NCBI GenBank assembly: GCA_963971425.1
Contig: OZ020514.1
Location: forward strand, 42,755,158 to 42,819,157
Source of the DNA: Bryoerythrophyllum caledonicum
Lineage: Eukaryota; Streptophyta; Bryopsida; Pottiales; Pottiaceae
DNA length: 64,000 bases
Direction of reading: 5' to 3'
The notes beneath the pieces were generated by a model. The model worked only from the letters and a program-made list of their open reading frames with translations. It did no database searches and was not told where the DNA came from. Positions 1-9,500 of this stretch are shown here, piece after piece (within the stretch, counting starts at the first letter, position 1; the number at the start of each line of letters is the position of its first letter). The translations under genes and the position numbers were made by a program.

Positions 1-212
1 AGAAGTTCCCGGTAGATTGTGAAGACCGGTGAACCGGCTGCGACCTTTTTAACTCTTTCTAGGTGTAGGGTTAGATTGTAGATATTGTGGCCTCTGGACT
101 GCGAGAACGGAGGGCAGTGACTTTCCGGGCACTGTAAAAACTTACCGGAAATCTACTCTGATGCTCAATAGAGTTTAACTGAAACACATGTGGTTACTTG
201 TTACTGGTGACT
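1..212 (+). repeat. Fragment of dispersed repeat family A
   Basis: This stretch is the imperfect reverse complement of about 23176-23395. Both contain the same run over 'tgcgagaacggagggcagtg' and the following 'actttccgggca'. I infer that it is the 3' part of the retroelement-like family whose larger minus-strand copy lies at 23.2-26.8 kb. It is cut by the window edge. No coding signal is visible. Confidence 0.75.
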
Positions 213-1144
213 AATGTACCGGGGAAGCCATCCTCCGGGATGTGCCGAGGTATTGTGTGTGAATTTTTGTTAAGATTTAAAGAGTTTGATGCACGATAAA
301 AATCCCTGGAAACGATCTGGTAAGGTGGGCTTGCTTAAGATTAATTTCGGTTAATTTTGAGAATAACGAACCACTAGACTACGACAGCGGTTGCTGGAAT
401 TGACTCCCCACATCTCCTAGACCTCCTCCTCCCTAGTCACCATCCATGTTGAGTGAATTGTCTTCTACTTCCGGTGACTGACTTTCGGTGTTGGCCTGGT
501 CGAGCTGTCTTGCCAACTACTTTAGTATCCTGGGTGCCCGGGTAGTGATCGGGGATCTCCTTTGTCCTCCGTCCCTCCTGTGGTCCTCCCTTTCTAGGTG
601 CCAATATACCGCCCTGGTCATGCAATCCCGCCAACCATCCACTGTCTTTCTTCTTTTCCGGTTAGTAGTGCATTCCTCTAGGTGCTAGGTGCTGCCTACT
701 GAGTAGTGTCCACATATTGTAGCTGGAATTTTCCTTTGCAATTTTTTTCCTACTAAACATAACATCAAAATTTTCCAATTTCTTTTTCTTTTTTCTTTTT
801 AATTTTTAACTTGAAAGATGTGTTTCCAGAAACTTACCTGGTCCGGGTGCACCATCCCCCTCCTAGAGTAGAACAGTCCCCTGGTCCGGGTTATACGTCG
901 GTGTTGACTGCAGTTGGAAGACTGTTGGGTCTCGAGTGTTCATTGAATGTATTCGGGTTGCCGGTCTAGAACCTCTGGGTTGAGTTGGAGCTGGAAGGCC
1001 TCCGGGTCTCCGGGTGTCACTGGAAGTGGTCCGATGTCCAGGTTGAGACTTCGGGTTGTTCTTCAGCTGGAAGGCCTCCAAGTCTCCAGGTGTCGCCAGA
1101 AATGATCGGATGTCCGGGTAGGGACTCCGAGTTGGCTGCAGCCA

Positions 1145-1275
1145 AAACTACCTCGAAAACTACCTGTAACACTGTCTCTAAAAGTACCTCTAAAACGGCT
1201 TCTAAAACTGCCTCCAAAAGTACCTTCATAATGGCCGGGAAAACTGCCGCTAAAACTTCTTCTAAAACTGCCCCA
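1145..1275 (+). repeat. 12-bp degenerate tandem repeat (TCTAAAACTGCC-like)
   Basis: About ten imperfect copies of a 12-bp unit of the type 'tctaaaactgcc' follow one another. One frame reads as repeated Ser-Lys-Thr-Ala. The open frame across it (985-1380) is a by-product of the repeat and shows no other protein feature. Confidence 0.7.
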
Positions 1276-2023
1276 AAACTTCTAGAAAAGTGCGCTAAAC
1301 GTCAAGAAAGGTTCGCTAAACGTCAATACAAACTACAAAGGTGTGACCGGGAGCAAAAATTTTTGAAATCAAAATTTTGAAATGGGAAGGGAAAAACTTT
1401 CCTGGAGATGTGTTGTTTGCCGTCGACCCTGGCCGGCTCCTGATGAGCTGCTGCCCGGCTTGCTCCAAGTCCTGGTGACCGCCGCCCCCTACTCCTGGGC
1501 ACCATGGGCGGGCTGTACTACTGCCGGGACTAGTCCGAGACTGTTGGCTGCCAGCTCCAAGACGTCCAAAAACCCTAATTTTGCATTTTCTTGTAAAAAT
1601 ACAAGTGTTAGTGTTTTTTTTTAAAAACCCACAAAACCTAGTAGTGCATTGTATAGAGAAGCACTCTAAACCTTGGATGGAACTCAAAAACCTTCAACAA
1701 CTTCAAAAATCCTAGATCTAGATCTCAAAGTTTCAAACCCTAGTTGCCTCCTTGGAGCAAGAGCCACATGATTCGAACTTGTACATGGTCGCCAATGTTA
1801 AAGGGAGATTGACCTCCAAACTCACTTTCACATAAACCCTAGAAACCTTCATGAAACCCTCATTTGCTCAAAACTCCACATAAAACCTCAAATCACGTCG
1901 GATTTTATTGGCTAGGTCATAGTTTTTACATGGCTAATCTTTCCAATTCAATATGACCTTTAAAACTCTACAAAACCCTTCAAACCCTAATGTGTCTAAG
2001 CTCTAACTCCAAGTTGCAAGTGT

Positions 2024-2044
2024 GAGAGAGAGAGAGAGAGAGAG
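2024..2044. repeat. (GA)n microsatellite
   Basis: An uninterrupted GA dinucleotide run of about 21 bases, followed by AAACCCTAA-type sequence. No further function is visible. Confidence 0.9.
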
Positions 2045-2892
2045 CTCCCAAGCTTCCCCTCCATGTGTACCAAACCCTAACGGAAGTCATCTGGCGGATG
2101 AACACCGGACTCGATGAAAGTCATTCAGCTGCCCAGGTTCATCCGACTGACGGATGAAACTGGTCAGGACAGAAATCATCCGCCTGGGAAGGTTTCATCC
2201 GACCAGTCCAATGGATGAACAACTGTCAAGGACGGAAATCATCCGCCTGGCCAAGTTCATCCAGTGGAGAGCCAAAGACTCAACCGGAGTCAAAAATGAA
2301 AAATTACTACCCGGGTCTGCTAATCCTAGTTATCCGCTTAACTGCTAAGTCTTAAGCCTTCTGGCAACTCTACAATTTCTAGGTGGTTTCTAACCCGAAC
2401 AACCTTCACAAACTTCTCAATGCCCCAATCTTCACAATTGTTGTGCACAAAGAGATCGTGCAAAGATTTCATCCTAGCAATAAGTGAAAACGTACAATTA
2501 GAGACAAACCCGGAGCAACGGTGACTAAACCATCACTGCTGCCTTTATGAACACTAAAATAATAGTTTACAAAACTATCAACCACTTAAGAACTTAGGCT
2601 AGAGGAATAAAAATAAATATCCAAACCACAAAGTTAAGTATTTGGTCGACAAGGACCCTTTTCTTGCCCCCTTTGCCTTTGCTAAAGCCCCTTTCAGACA
2701 AGCAAATCACACGATTATTGTAATTGTAGGAAGGGTTGATATTCAAACCTCTCAAGTCCATAGAAATCAATTCAATGTAGACAAAAGACACTGAAAGACC
2801 TTACAAACTAAGGAAAGGTCGGATGTAATGGAAGACCCATCGTTAATCGCGTCCAACATATTTCAATACGTAGACCTTGTCTACGTAGAATT

Positions 2893-3138
2893 TCAACGTG
2901 CTAAACATTGTGGACACGACCATTGACCCACTAACACTTCTAAAAGAGATGGAGTTTGGCATTCTAGATGCCACCCCATAGAACACCGGTCACAAATGAC
3001 CATTGTGGCTACCCATTTGGCACTACCACAAAAACAACACTGTAATCCAGTAGAAATATGAGAAAGTCCAAGGTATATCACACCATTAATGTGCGGGAGG
3101 TGCGCAGTTATACGTGTGATCATTCCACAACTTACCAT
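2893..3138 (-). pseudogene. Gypsy pol C-terminus with complete PHD zinc finger (older copy)
   Basis: The minus-strand frame ends in a Cys4-His-Cys3 pattern: CxxC (in CCFC), then CDRC, then HLEC, then CPQC, with Trp and Leu at the positions usual for PHD fingers. PHD fingers are chromatin-reader modules that often bind histone H3 tails. All eight zinc ligands are present here, unlike in the younger copy, where a stop codon falls on one. Upstream, the integrase part (3140-3648) has lost its frame. It was once the C-terminus of a gypsy polyprotein and is no longer expressed as a whole. Confidence 0.8.
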
Positions 3139-3648
3139 CAGAATCCTTCAATAGTAATACATTCAAACCCTTCACCTTACAAACCTACAAGATTATTTGT
3201 CCAACTGTTACACCCAAGGTGGTGGGCAATGCTTGCTACAAGTACACGTAGTCCCTAAGAGTAATATGCTGCACTTGTGGTTGGTAGCCTTCTCCCCGTA
3301 TTGTAGCATAGTGCGATGCATCTCAATGTTGAGCAATGGAGAGGTTCTCCAATGTCATAGGCATCACCGACTTCTACAACTTTGCTCGTTGTTCATACAC
3401 TTGAGCCCATGTGTTCAGATTGTCTATGTTAGCCAACACGGTCTCAACATCGGCTTGAATGGCCTTCGATAAAATTGGATGCCTTCCAAACAACAAAAAA
3501 TTATGAGAAAAGGATGCCAAGGACGCTTGCTTGCTAAACTAGTAGCCACTATCTATCCACAATACTTGCAAGTCCCAATCCAGGTGATGTCTCTTCTTCA
3601 AACTATACTTCCAGAGCCCCCTCTTGACGGTTTGCACCAGGCGCTCCG
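3139..3648 (-). pseudogene. Broken integrase C-terminal region (older gypsy copy)
   Basis: The nucleotide sequence on the minus strand parallels 13262-13850 of the younger element (integrase end plus linker) but has frame shifts and stops. It ends abruptly at the TCCG target site. It continues on the far side of the younger insertion at 15090-15480. Confidence 0.8.
3645..3648. other. Target-site duplication, left copy (TCCG)
   Basis: TCCG directly precedes the element's terminal TGTC and is repeated at 15090-15093 directly after its terminal GACA. Comparison with the family integrase sequence shows that only one TCCG was present before insertion. Confidence 0.85.
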
Positions 3649-4010
3649 TGTCAGGTTCGACGCGTTGGAGGGTTTGTGGAGGTTGGTTTACGCGTTGTAA
3701 ACCAACTAGGAGGTTAAATGGCCCAAGGAAACCCTGGATGCTAGCTTTAGTTGTTAATTAGAGTTAGTGTTAGTGTGCTTTGACTTTTAGGGCCTTGGTG
3801 GTGTCTTTTGATACCTCATTTGGGACTTGGAGTCCAAATGACCTCCACGTGTAGTGTGGGGAGACTCATCTTTCTCAAGTTGAGTCTCCCACGTGATGGA
3901 GTGAGAGAGTGCGTGCTCTTCTTGAACTTCATTGTTATTATGCGTTCATTCTTTAAGAATGGCATTGGCTTGACTATGTGTAGTTTATGAGTATTTTCTA
4001 CTTGTTTATT
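3649..4010 (+). repeat. LTR 5' segment (shared block 'Y')
   Basis: These 362 bp recur almost identically at 14494-14855 and, more diverged, at 46694-47090. The boundary TGTCAGG has unrelated flanks at 3649 and 46694, which marks it as a true element terminus. It contains a hairpin flanked by two G-boxes. I infer it is the U3 start of the LTR. Confidence 0.85.
3846..3895. promoter_or_regulatory. Twin G-boxes flanking a 10-bp-stem hairpin in the LTR
   Basis: CACGTG occurs at 3846-3851 and 3890-3895. Between them 'gggagactca' (3859-3868) pairs perfectly with 'tgagtctccc' (3881-3890) around a 12-base loop. The same arrangement is at 14691-14740. CACGTG is the core recognised by plant bZIP and bHLH factors, so this is a plausible LTR promoter or enhancer; binding is inferred. 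Confidence 0.5.
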
Positions 4011-5450
4011 ACTTGAGAAAGATCATCACTAAGATATGAGTGTATTCCTAGTGATTTAGTGACACTTAAAACCTTCAAAATGTTGTGTTTAGGGTGTTTT
4101 TGTGCAATGTTTTAGTGCTGAAATTTTGTTGCAAAACCTCAAGTGTGCTTAGCTAAGCGGATGAAATCCATTGGATAAGGGTGAGAATGAGTGGTGGATG
4201 TAACGTTAAGCCAATCCAAGTGGATGATAGTCCGTTGACCTTAGTCTTCATCCACACTTTCTGTGAGGATCTCAGATCCGCTTTCACAGGAGAGAGACGA
4301 CGCAAGTCTACGCAGTGGTGGTGTTCGGTGGTTGCAGGAGCTGAGGTGCGACGTTGGGAGCAAGTTTTGGGAGCCGCGGCGTTTGTGTTAGGGAGCATGC
4401 TGGAGGCTGTGCGAGGGGAACCAGCTCACGTCGCTGGACGCGGGGTCTGTGCGATGGCGTCGGAGTCTGTGTGTATGGTGACGTGAGAAAAGGGCGCGTG
4501 CTGTATGGGCTCTGGACTCTGAAGTGCGAGGTCGGGAGCTGGGGACTGCGAGGATCAATTGGAGTTGTAGTTGCGCGTACGAGCACTTCGTGATACGCGG
4601 CTGCTGATCCTCGTCGGAGCTCGTGAACCGGCGCTGCTTGAACGCGCTCTATAGGTGCTGTTTGGCGTGAGGAGAGATTACCGAGCCCAAACGGTGGAGC
4701 GTACGGCGGATGCGGCAGCCTTGACTGCAGCAAGGAGCGATTGCGAGGGCGATGTTGGCGGGCGAGGGAGGCGATTATTTCGGTTCTCACTTCGTCAGGA
4801 TTCGAGAGTGGGCAGTGTCCTCGCGTTTGAGAGGGGACAGGGCAGTCGCGCTTGGACCGTTCGGGGGCTTGGATCGTAAGAACAGAGCGCCTTATGCGAG
4901 AGAGGCTGCGTGCGGGGTGCTGCAGGGATCGATTGGAGATGCGGAGTCGGATCTTCGGTGTTTGAGTGGGCGGGTCCGGCAAGATCTCACATTGTGCCGA
5001 GAGGAGCCAAAAAAGAATCCCGCACAAGTTCTGGCTGCTACGATGTGGTCAGCGGTGGAAGCACACTAACAAGGGAGGCTGCAGTCTCCTTGTTTCGCCT
5101 CTGTTGTTGTCCCTGTCATCGCCCGCGCTGTTTTTCTGGAGCGCTCTCTCGTGGGTTTTCGCGACGGATTTGTGCAGGATGATCGTGAGCGTGGTACACA
5201 GATGGCGAAGGTCGTTAGCGAGCGTGTTCTTATTCAGGGTTAGAGTGGCAGTGTGTGTGCGTCTGGAGTGAGGACGGTTGGGTAGACGTTGGGAGGCGCC
5301 TGCGAGAGGAAGTGAGAGCCTGAGAGGAGAGGTGAGTGCACAGGCGGTGAGTTTTAGGAGTAGTGTGGGTGCACAGACCCGGCGATTGCGTAGACACGAG
5401 ACGTGCGGGCGGGAGATTCCGCGTTCACAGACACGGTACAGACAGGGTTC
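4011..5450 (+). other. LTR/leader continuation, no coding evidence
   Basis: The first part (to about 4280) is also present in the 46.7-kb copy, so it belongs to the element. 4300-5450 is GC-richer and has long chance open frames on both strands, but none shows a known domain. There is no 3' counterpart of this stretch at 15 kb, because the 3' end is rearranged. Confidence 0.6.
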
Positions 5451-5454
5451 CGGC

Positions 5455-5960
5455 TACTGATACCCTTATCCGGCCTTGTTATCCACTTCCCCCATGTGTG
5501 CATTGTGTCCGGTTCGTCTTATTGATACCCTCCTACTGAGTCATACCCGTCTGATCAGATGATACCCTGGCTTGATACCCTTACCCGGTTTTGTTATTGA
5601 TACCATGGTGCGGGATTGTACCGTGGTTAGGGTTTTCCACCCTTGACACCCTATGTAGGGCTGATACCCTCTTCGACAGTTGATACCCTGTCCTGGTACT
5701 CATACCTGAGTCGGGTTGATGACCGGCCGGGGATTGAGGACCGGGTCTCAGGATTGACGACCGGCAGCCGGGTTGATGACCGGCAGCCGGGGGTTGATAA
5801 CCTGCAGAGAGACTGCTTACCGGCAAAGAGTTGATACCCTGTGAGAGAGGATCGTACCCGGGTAGAAGTTGGTACCCGGGTCAAGGTTGGTAACCGGGAC
5901 AGTTGGCTAATACCCGGGGAAGTTGAATAATACCCTGGTATTGAAACCTTGTTCACATTG
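5455..5960 (+). repeat. Degenerate tandem repeats in gypsy leader (GATACCC / GATGACCGGCAGCCGGG)
   Basis: Irregular repeats of 'ttgataccctg' type units give way to three 'gatgaccggcagccggg'-like units (5717-5790) and then 'taataccc' units. Related 'gatacccggct' repeats are in the other LTR-like copy at about 48110-48330, so they are a family feature. Confidence 0.7.
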
Positions 5961-6222
5961 GGACTTCGGGTTATATTGAGATTCAATTATTCTAATATCT
6001 CATTCACACTGCAGTTTCGTGGGATTTATGGAACCGGTTATTTGTGACATCTATTTACACTGCAAAGGTCGGTTTTGGGTTATTTTGTGAATTGGTTACT
6101 GAGTATATCTGTTCACACTAGACGTGAGATATTTTAAAACCAGCTATCTCGTAGTCTCGTTCACATTGAGGTTTCTTTGAATACATGGAATTAATTATTT
6201 TTCAAACCGTTTCACCCTGCCG
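5949..6222 (+). repeat. Roughly 50-58-bp spaced repeat with TTCACATTG core
   Basis: The motif 'gttcacattg' or a close variant occurs six times, near 5951, 6002, 6053, 6111, 6160 and 6210, each in a degenerate longer unit. It sits just upstream of gag. Function unknown. Confidence 0.6.
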
Positions 6223-6383
6223 GTGAGGTTTGGCAAAGGATGGGTGTCTTTCATTCGGGAAGGATGATATCTTAGGTGCACCCATTTAAACTTTCATCCG
6301 TTCTATTTCCATCCAAAATGGATGAATATTGAAAATATCATTCAACAAGGATTCGTTCATGGTTTAAACTATTTCAAGGACAT

Positions 6384-9193
6384 TTGAGTCTTAAGTTATG
6401 GACCATGGAGGGAAGAGGTAAGGCTAAGAAACCCGAGAAGACTAGTGGACCAAAGGTAAAAATTGGTGGGGAGGTGTTGGACACCTTGATCGATTGTCTG
6501 CAGAGCCTACGAGTGAAAGGTTCCCCCGCCACAGCAAGTGGTAGCCACGGGGACTTTGAGCTTTCACCCATAGCCAAATCTCGCACAGGGCCCCAGAATT
6601 TGCGTAAACCAGGCACGAAGGTTTTGAGTGCGGAATCAGTGAAGTATTGGACTTCACTAGGTGGGGTGCAGAAGATCCGCTCACTTCGGGTGAAGGAGGG
6701 AATTCGAGCACCTCTGTGCCGCGCTCGAGGGCAAGTGGGCGTCAACGACTTGGTAACTGGAGGTAAGGCCGTGGTTCTTCGAAATTCTGGATCCAGATAT
6801 GGTATAGAGGTAGAGGACTTCTCTTCAGGCATTCAGTTACCCACCTTCTCCCTCATTTTCACCGAGTTCGAGAGCGAAGGATTTTTATTCCACACTACCT
6901 GGCAGTGGGAGGTTAATATGTGGCAAGAGCGTGCCTCGAGTGTGTGGGATACTCTTACGTTAGAGTTATTGGACTGGGAAGTTACACCTACGATCTATGC
7001 TCCACAAATGAGAGGGACCCATGAAGCCTGGCAGTTGTTCGAGTAGATCACGAAACTAGCAATCTGGAGAACTGGAAGGGTCCCGGGTTTACACGTAGAA
7101 ACACCCCCTTCTCAGTAGATGCTAGTGAGAGAGTGTTGTCTGAAATTCGTGGTCAATCGGAAGAGGTAGAGGAGAGTGCTTTGCCACTGGTGGAAGAGGA
7201 GGAATTTTTAGAAAGCCCGCAAGTGGGTGTTCAGGTCCCAGTGTTACCCACAAAGCCTTACCAGTCATATTTTGATTGGGAGGAAATGGCTTCACCATAT
7301 GGGGGTGGGGAAAGAGGGGTACGAAGATTTTCAGGTGCCACGGGCACCATCGAAGTCGATGACTTCAAGAGGGAGTTCACAATGTGGTGTGAACTCCAGA
7401 AGTCACGTAACCCCAACTTCAATCCATACATGGTGTGGAGAGCCTTGTTTGGGTGTCTAGAGGGAGCACCACTAGCAGACTATGGAGAATTCGAGGCAGC
7501 CCATTTCACTGAAATCATGGCCTGGAGAAACTTTTACGCACCGAACTACGTGGACGTGTTCGGTGGAGCACCGAGGGTGACACCCCCACTTTTGTCCAAG
7601 GGAAAGATGGAGGAAGGCACGAGCTCAACGGAGGATGTGGAGCAGCCAGAGGTACTGGTAAATCATCCACCTCCATTCAATCCCACCGTGGGATTCTTCG
7701 TGCAACTCCATAGAGATTACCAAGGATAGAGGGCGGATAAGATGAAGGCCCTTCGTTCCTTCACACGTGGAGGTGACGAGTCTCTGAGAGAGGCTCATGC
7801 GAGATTAAGGAGATTAATTTCAGCCACCCACAGAGTTACAGAACAACAGGCAGTACAACATTGGTACAGTATCCTAGATAAGGAGTTGAAGACCTTGGTT
7901 CGCAATGAGGCGTTGCGATTGGGAGTATCCACGACACTGCGGTTTGTTTTTGAAACTTCGGAGCGGATTGAGATAAATTTACTGGAGGAGAAGGCAGCCA
8001 TGGGCTTTTTCAAACGTGAGGAGAAGGTCCCAGAGAAGGTCCCAGAGAAGGTTAAGGTGGCCAAGGTGGCCATTCCTTCGTATACTGCGAAGTCTGGTGC
8101 CTTGTGCTTCAAATGTGGGAAGCCAGGACATCAGAGGAAGGATTGCAAGGAAGGCAAGACCTCCACACCTCAGACTGGAGGTTTTTGCTCGGGTTGTGGT
8201 GCCAAGGGGCATGCAGAGGCCAGCTGCTGGAAGCTCCATCCAGAGTTGAAGCCCACGGGGAGTAAGGGAGCTAAAGGAGGCAAGGACAAGGAGTCCAAGA
8301 CCACTGGAGGGGAGAAGAAGAGTTGGAAGGCCAAATTTGCCGAGTTGGAGGCCAAGATGGAAGCTATGAGTGCCAATACCAATGTGGTAGGTAGCAAGCC
8401 TCAGGTTACTCCCAGTTTTCATGCTGGGGGCGGGTTTAGCTCCGTAGATGATGAATTTGGAGACTTTATGTTAAGTGGTATGGCACTTGCCATCAGGGAT
8501 GGCACACAGGAGGCCTATGCCCTCACACGGAGTCATACTCCAAGTTCTAAGGATGTTCCACGTGGAGCTAGTCCAACTCTGGATCCTCACCATGGAAAGG
8601 ATAATCGACAAGTCAGGTTGCCTCAATCCTTCACGTTAGAAGAGATGGTACCAACGTCATCTATGGTACCTCCACCACGACCAGTGGCAACCTCCACACA
8701 AGCCTTACCACGAGCTGGAGGACTCATAGGAGGTTCTGGAGCACTTATGGAGGCAACTACTTCCGTGTGGGAAGCCTCGTTATTTTCTGCTAAGATGTTG
8801 TCACAGGATGGCTTCAGTGTGGCAGAGGTCTTCAAAAGTGTGGCCTCAATGTGTGAGTTAGACAACTCCCCGGGCGTTAATGTGTTGAAGACAGAGATAA
8901 TCCAGGCAGAGAAGAGCCAGAGTGACAACGTGGAGGGGCTGCTTTCAGCAGCCATGCGTGTGAAGACAATGGCCGCTAGACCTGCGATTGAGAGATCATC
9001 CATTACCCCTGGTGTGGTAGTGGTTGATAATTCCCAAGGTAATTTCCAACTCGTTGGGCCTAAGGGGAAGATATTTTGTACCTCGACGTGTGCTTCTGGA
9101 TTCGGGAGCTCAACCTTTGATGTTGGGAGCGTCAGCTATGGAAGGGTTGGGATTAACTGGGGATACTTTGGAGAAGTGTCCCTGGACCATTAG
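6384..9193 (+). pseudogene. Gypsy gag (broken): capsid region plus two zinc knuckles
   Basis: Gag packages the element RNA into cytoplasmic virus-like particles. The reading is in pieces. The first runs 6384-7046 (an ATG inside it at 6402 begins MEGRGKAKK). The frame changes near 7035. The next piece ends at an in-frame TAG (7727-7729) and resumes at once in the same frame (7742-9193). The third piece holds a CCHC knuckle CFKCGKPGHQRKDC (about 8107-8148) and a second, variant knuckle CSGCGAKGHAEASC, followed by a basic Lys/Gly-rich stretch as in nucleocapsids. The N-terminal pieces are unlike gag proteins I know and are assigned by position. The last third overlaps the protease frame, consistent with gag-pro frameshifting. 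The breaks suggest this copy cannot make full gag. Confidence 0.8.
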
Positions 9194-9500
9194 CACATCC
9201 ATGGGGGGTACTGAGCAAGCCACAGGGATCACAAGGGCTGAGTTGGTGTTACAACTCAACCAAAGTGATGTGGCAGATGCCAGTTCTATGAAGGTGAAGG
9301 CAATCGTTACGGAGGCCAAGTCGTATGATGTCTTGGTGGGCTATATCCTATGGGATTCACCTTGGATTTCTAGGAGGAGTCAGCAAGTTATAGACCAGGA
9401 TGGCAAGCAGGAGATGGGCGGAAGGCTCAGCTGCCAGCTCGATTTGTTCGAGTTCTTACTGGTAACTTCGCTGATCTGTTTGCCTTCTCTGGATGTATGA
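9024..9500 (+). pseudogene. Gypsy aspartic protease
   Basis: The frame contains VLLDSGAQ, the catalytic Asp-Ser-Gly of retropepsins, after a hydrophobic strand, and later SYDVLVGY, matching the conserved second half of Ty3/gypsy proteases. It would cleave the gag-pol polyprotein as a dimer. Similarity ends near 9355. There the coding continues in the frame of the downstream pol, but with a TAG near 9382. The last roughly 45 codons of this frame are therefore probably not part of the protein. It overlaps gag's 3' end in another frame. Confidence 0.8.

Larger units (their letters stand above)
213..2379. other. No recognisable gene; repeat debris
   Basis: No open frame here resembles a protein I know. 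It contains a 12-bp degenerate tandem repeat (1145-1275), a GA microsatellite (2024-2044), several plant telobox-like AAACCCTA motifs between 1570 and 2080, and an imperfect repeated block at about 2085-2270 built on 'tcatccgcctgg'. The right part probably belongs to the LTR of the older minus-strand gypsy copy next door, because it lies directly beyond that copy's pol end. Confidence 0.5.
2380..3648 (-). mobile_element. Older inverted gypsy copy, 3' half (left of the nested insertion)
   Basis: On the minus strand this segment matches the integrase 3' end, the PHD finger, the post-pol spacer and the start of the LTR of the plus-strand element at 3649-15089, with many substitutions. It stops at 3648. 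The same copy resumes at 15090, and its integrase sequence is continuous across the gap once TCCG is counted once. It is therefore an older family member that was split by the younger element. The LTR-like start ('tgtgaag' on the minus strand) lies near 2438. The outer limit of this copy towards position 1 is not clear. Confidence 0.85.

Noticed and set aside
985..1380. 131-codon plus-strand frame rich in Ser-Lys-Thr
   Set aside because: Mostly the 12-bp repeat; no support outside it.
4308..5027. 239-codon minus-strand frame in the gypsy leader
   Set aside because: It is Pro/Arg/Ser-rich in a GC-rich non-coding region and lacks motifs; plus-strand frames overlap it equally.
9360..9500. Protease frame end (9355-9500) as true protein
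   Set aside because: Similarity to retropepsins ends at LVGY, and the sensible continuation is in the pol frame.
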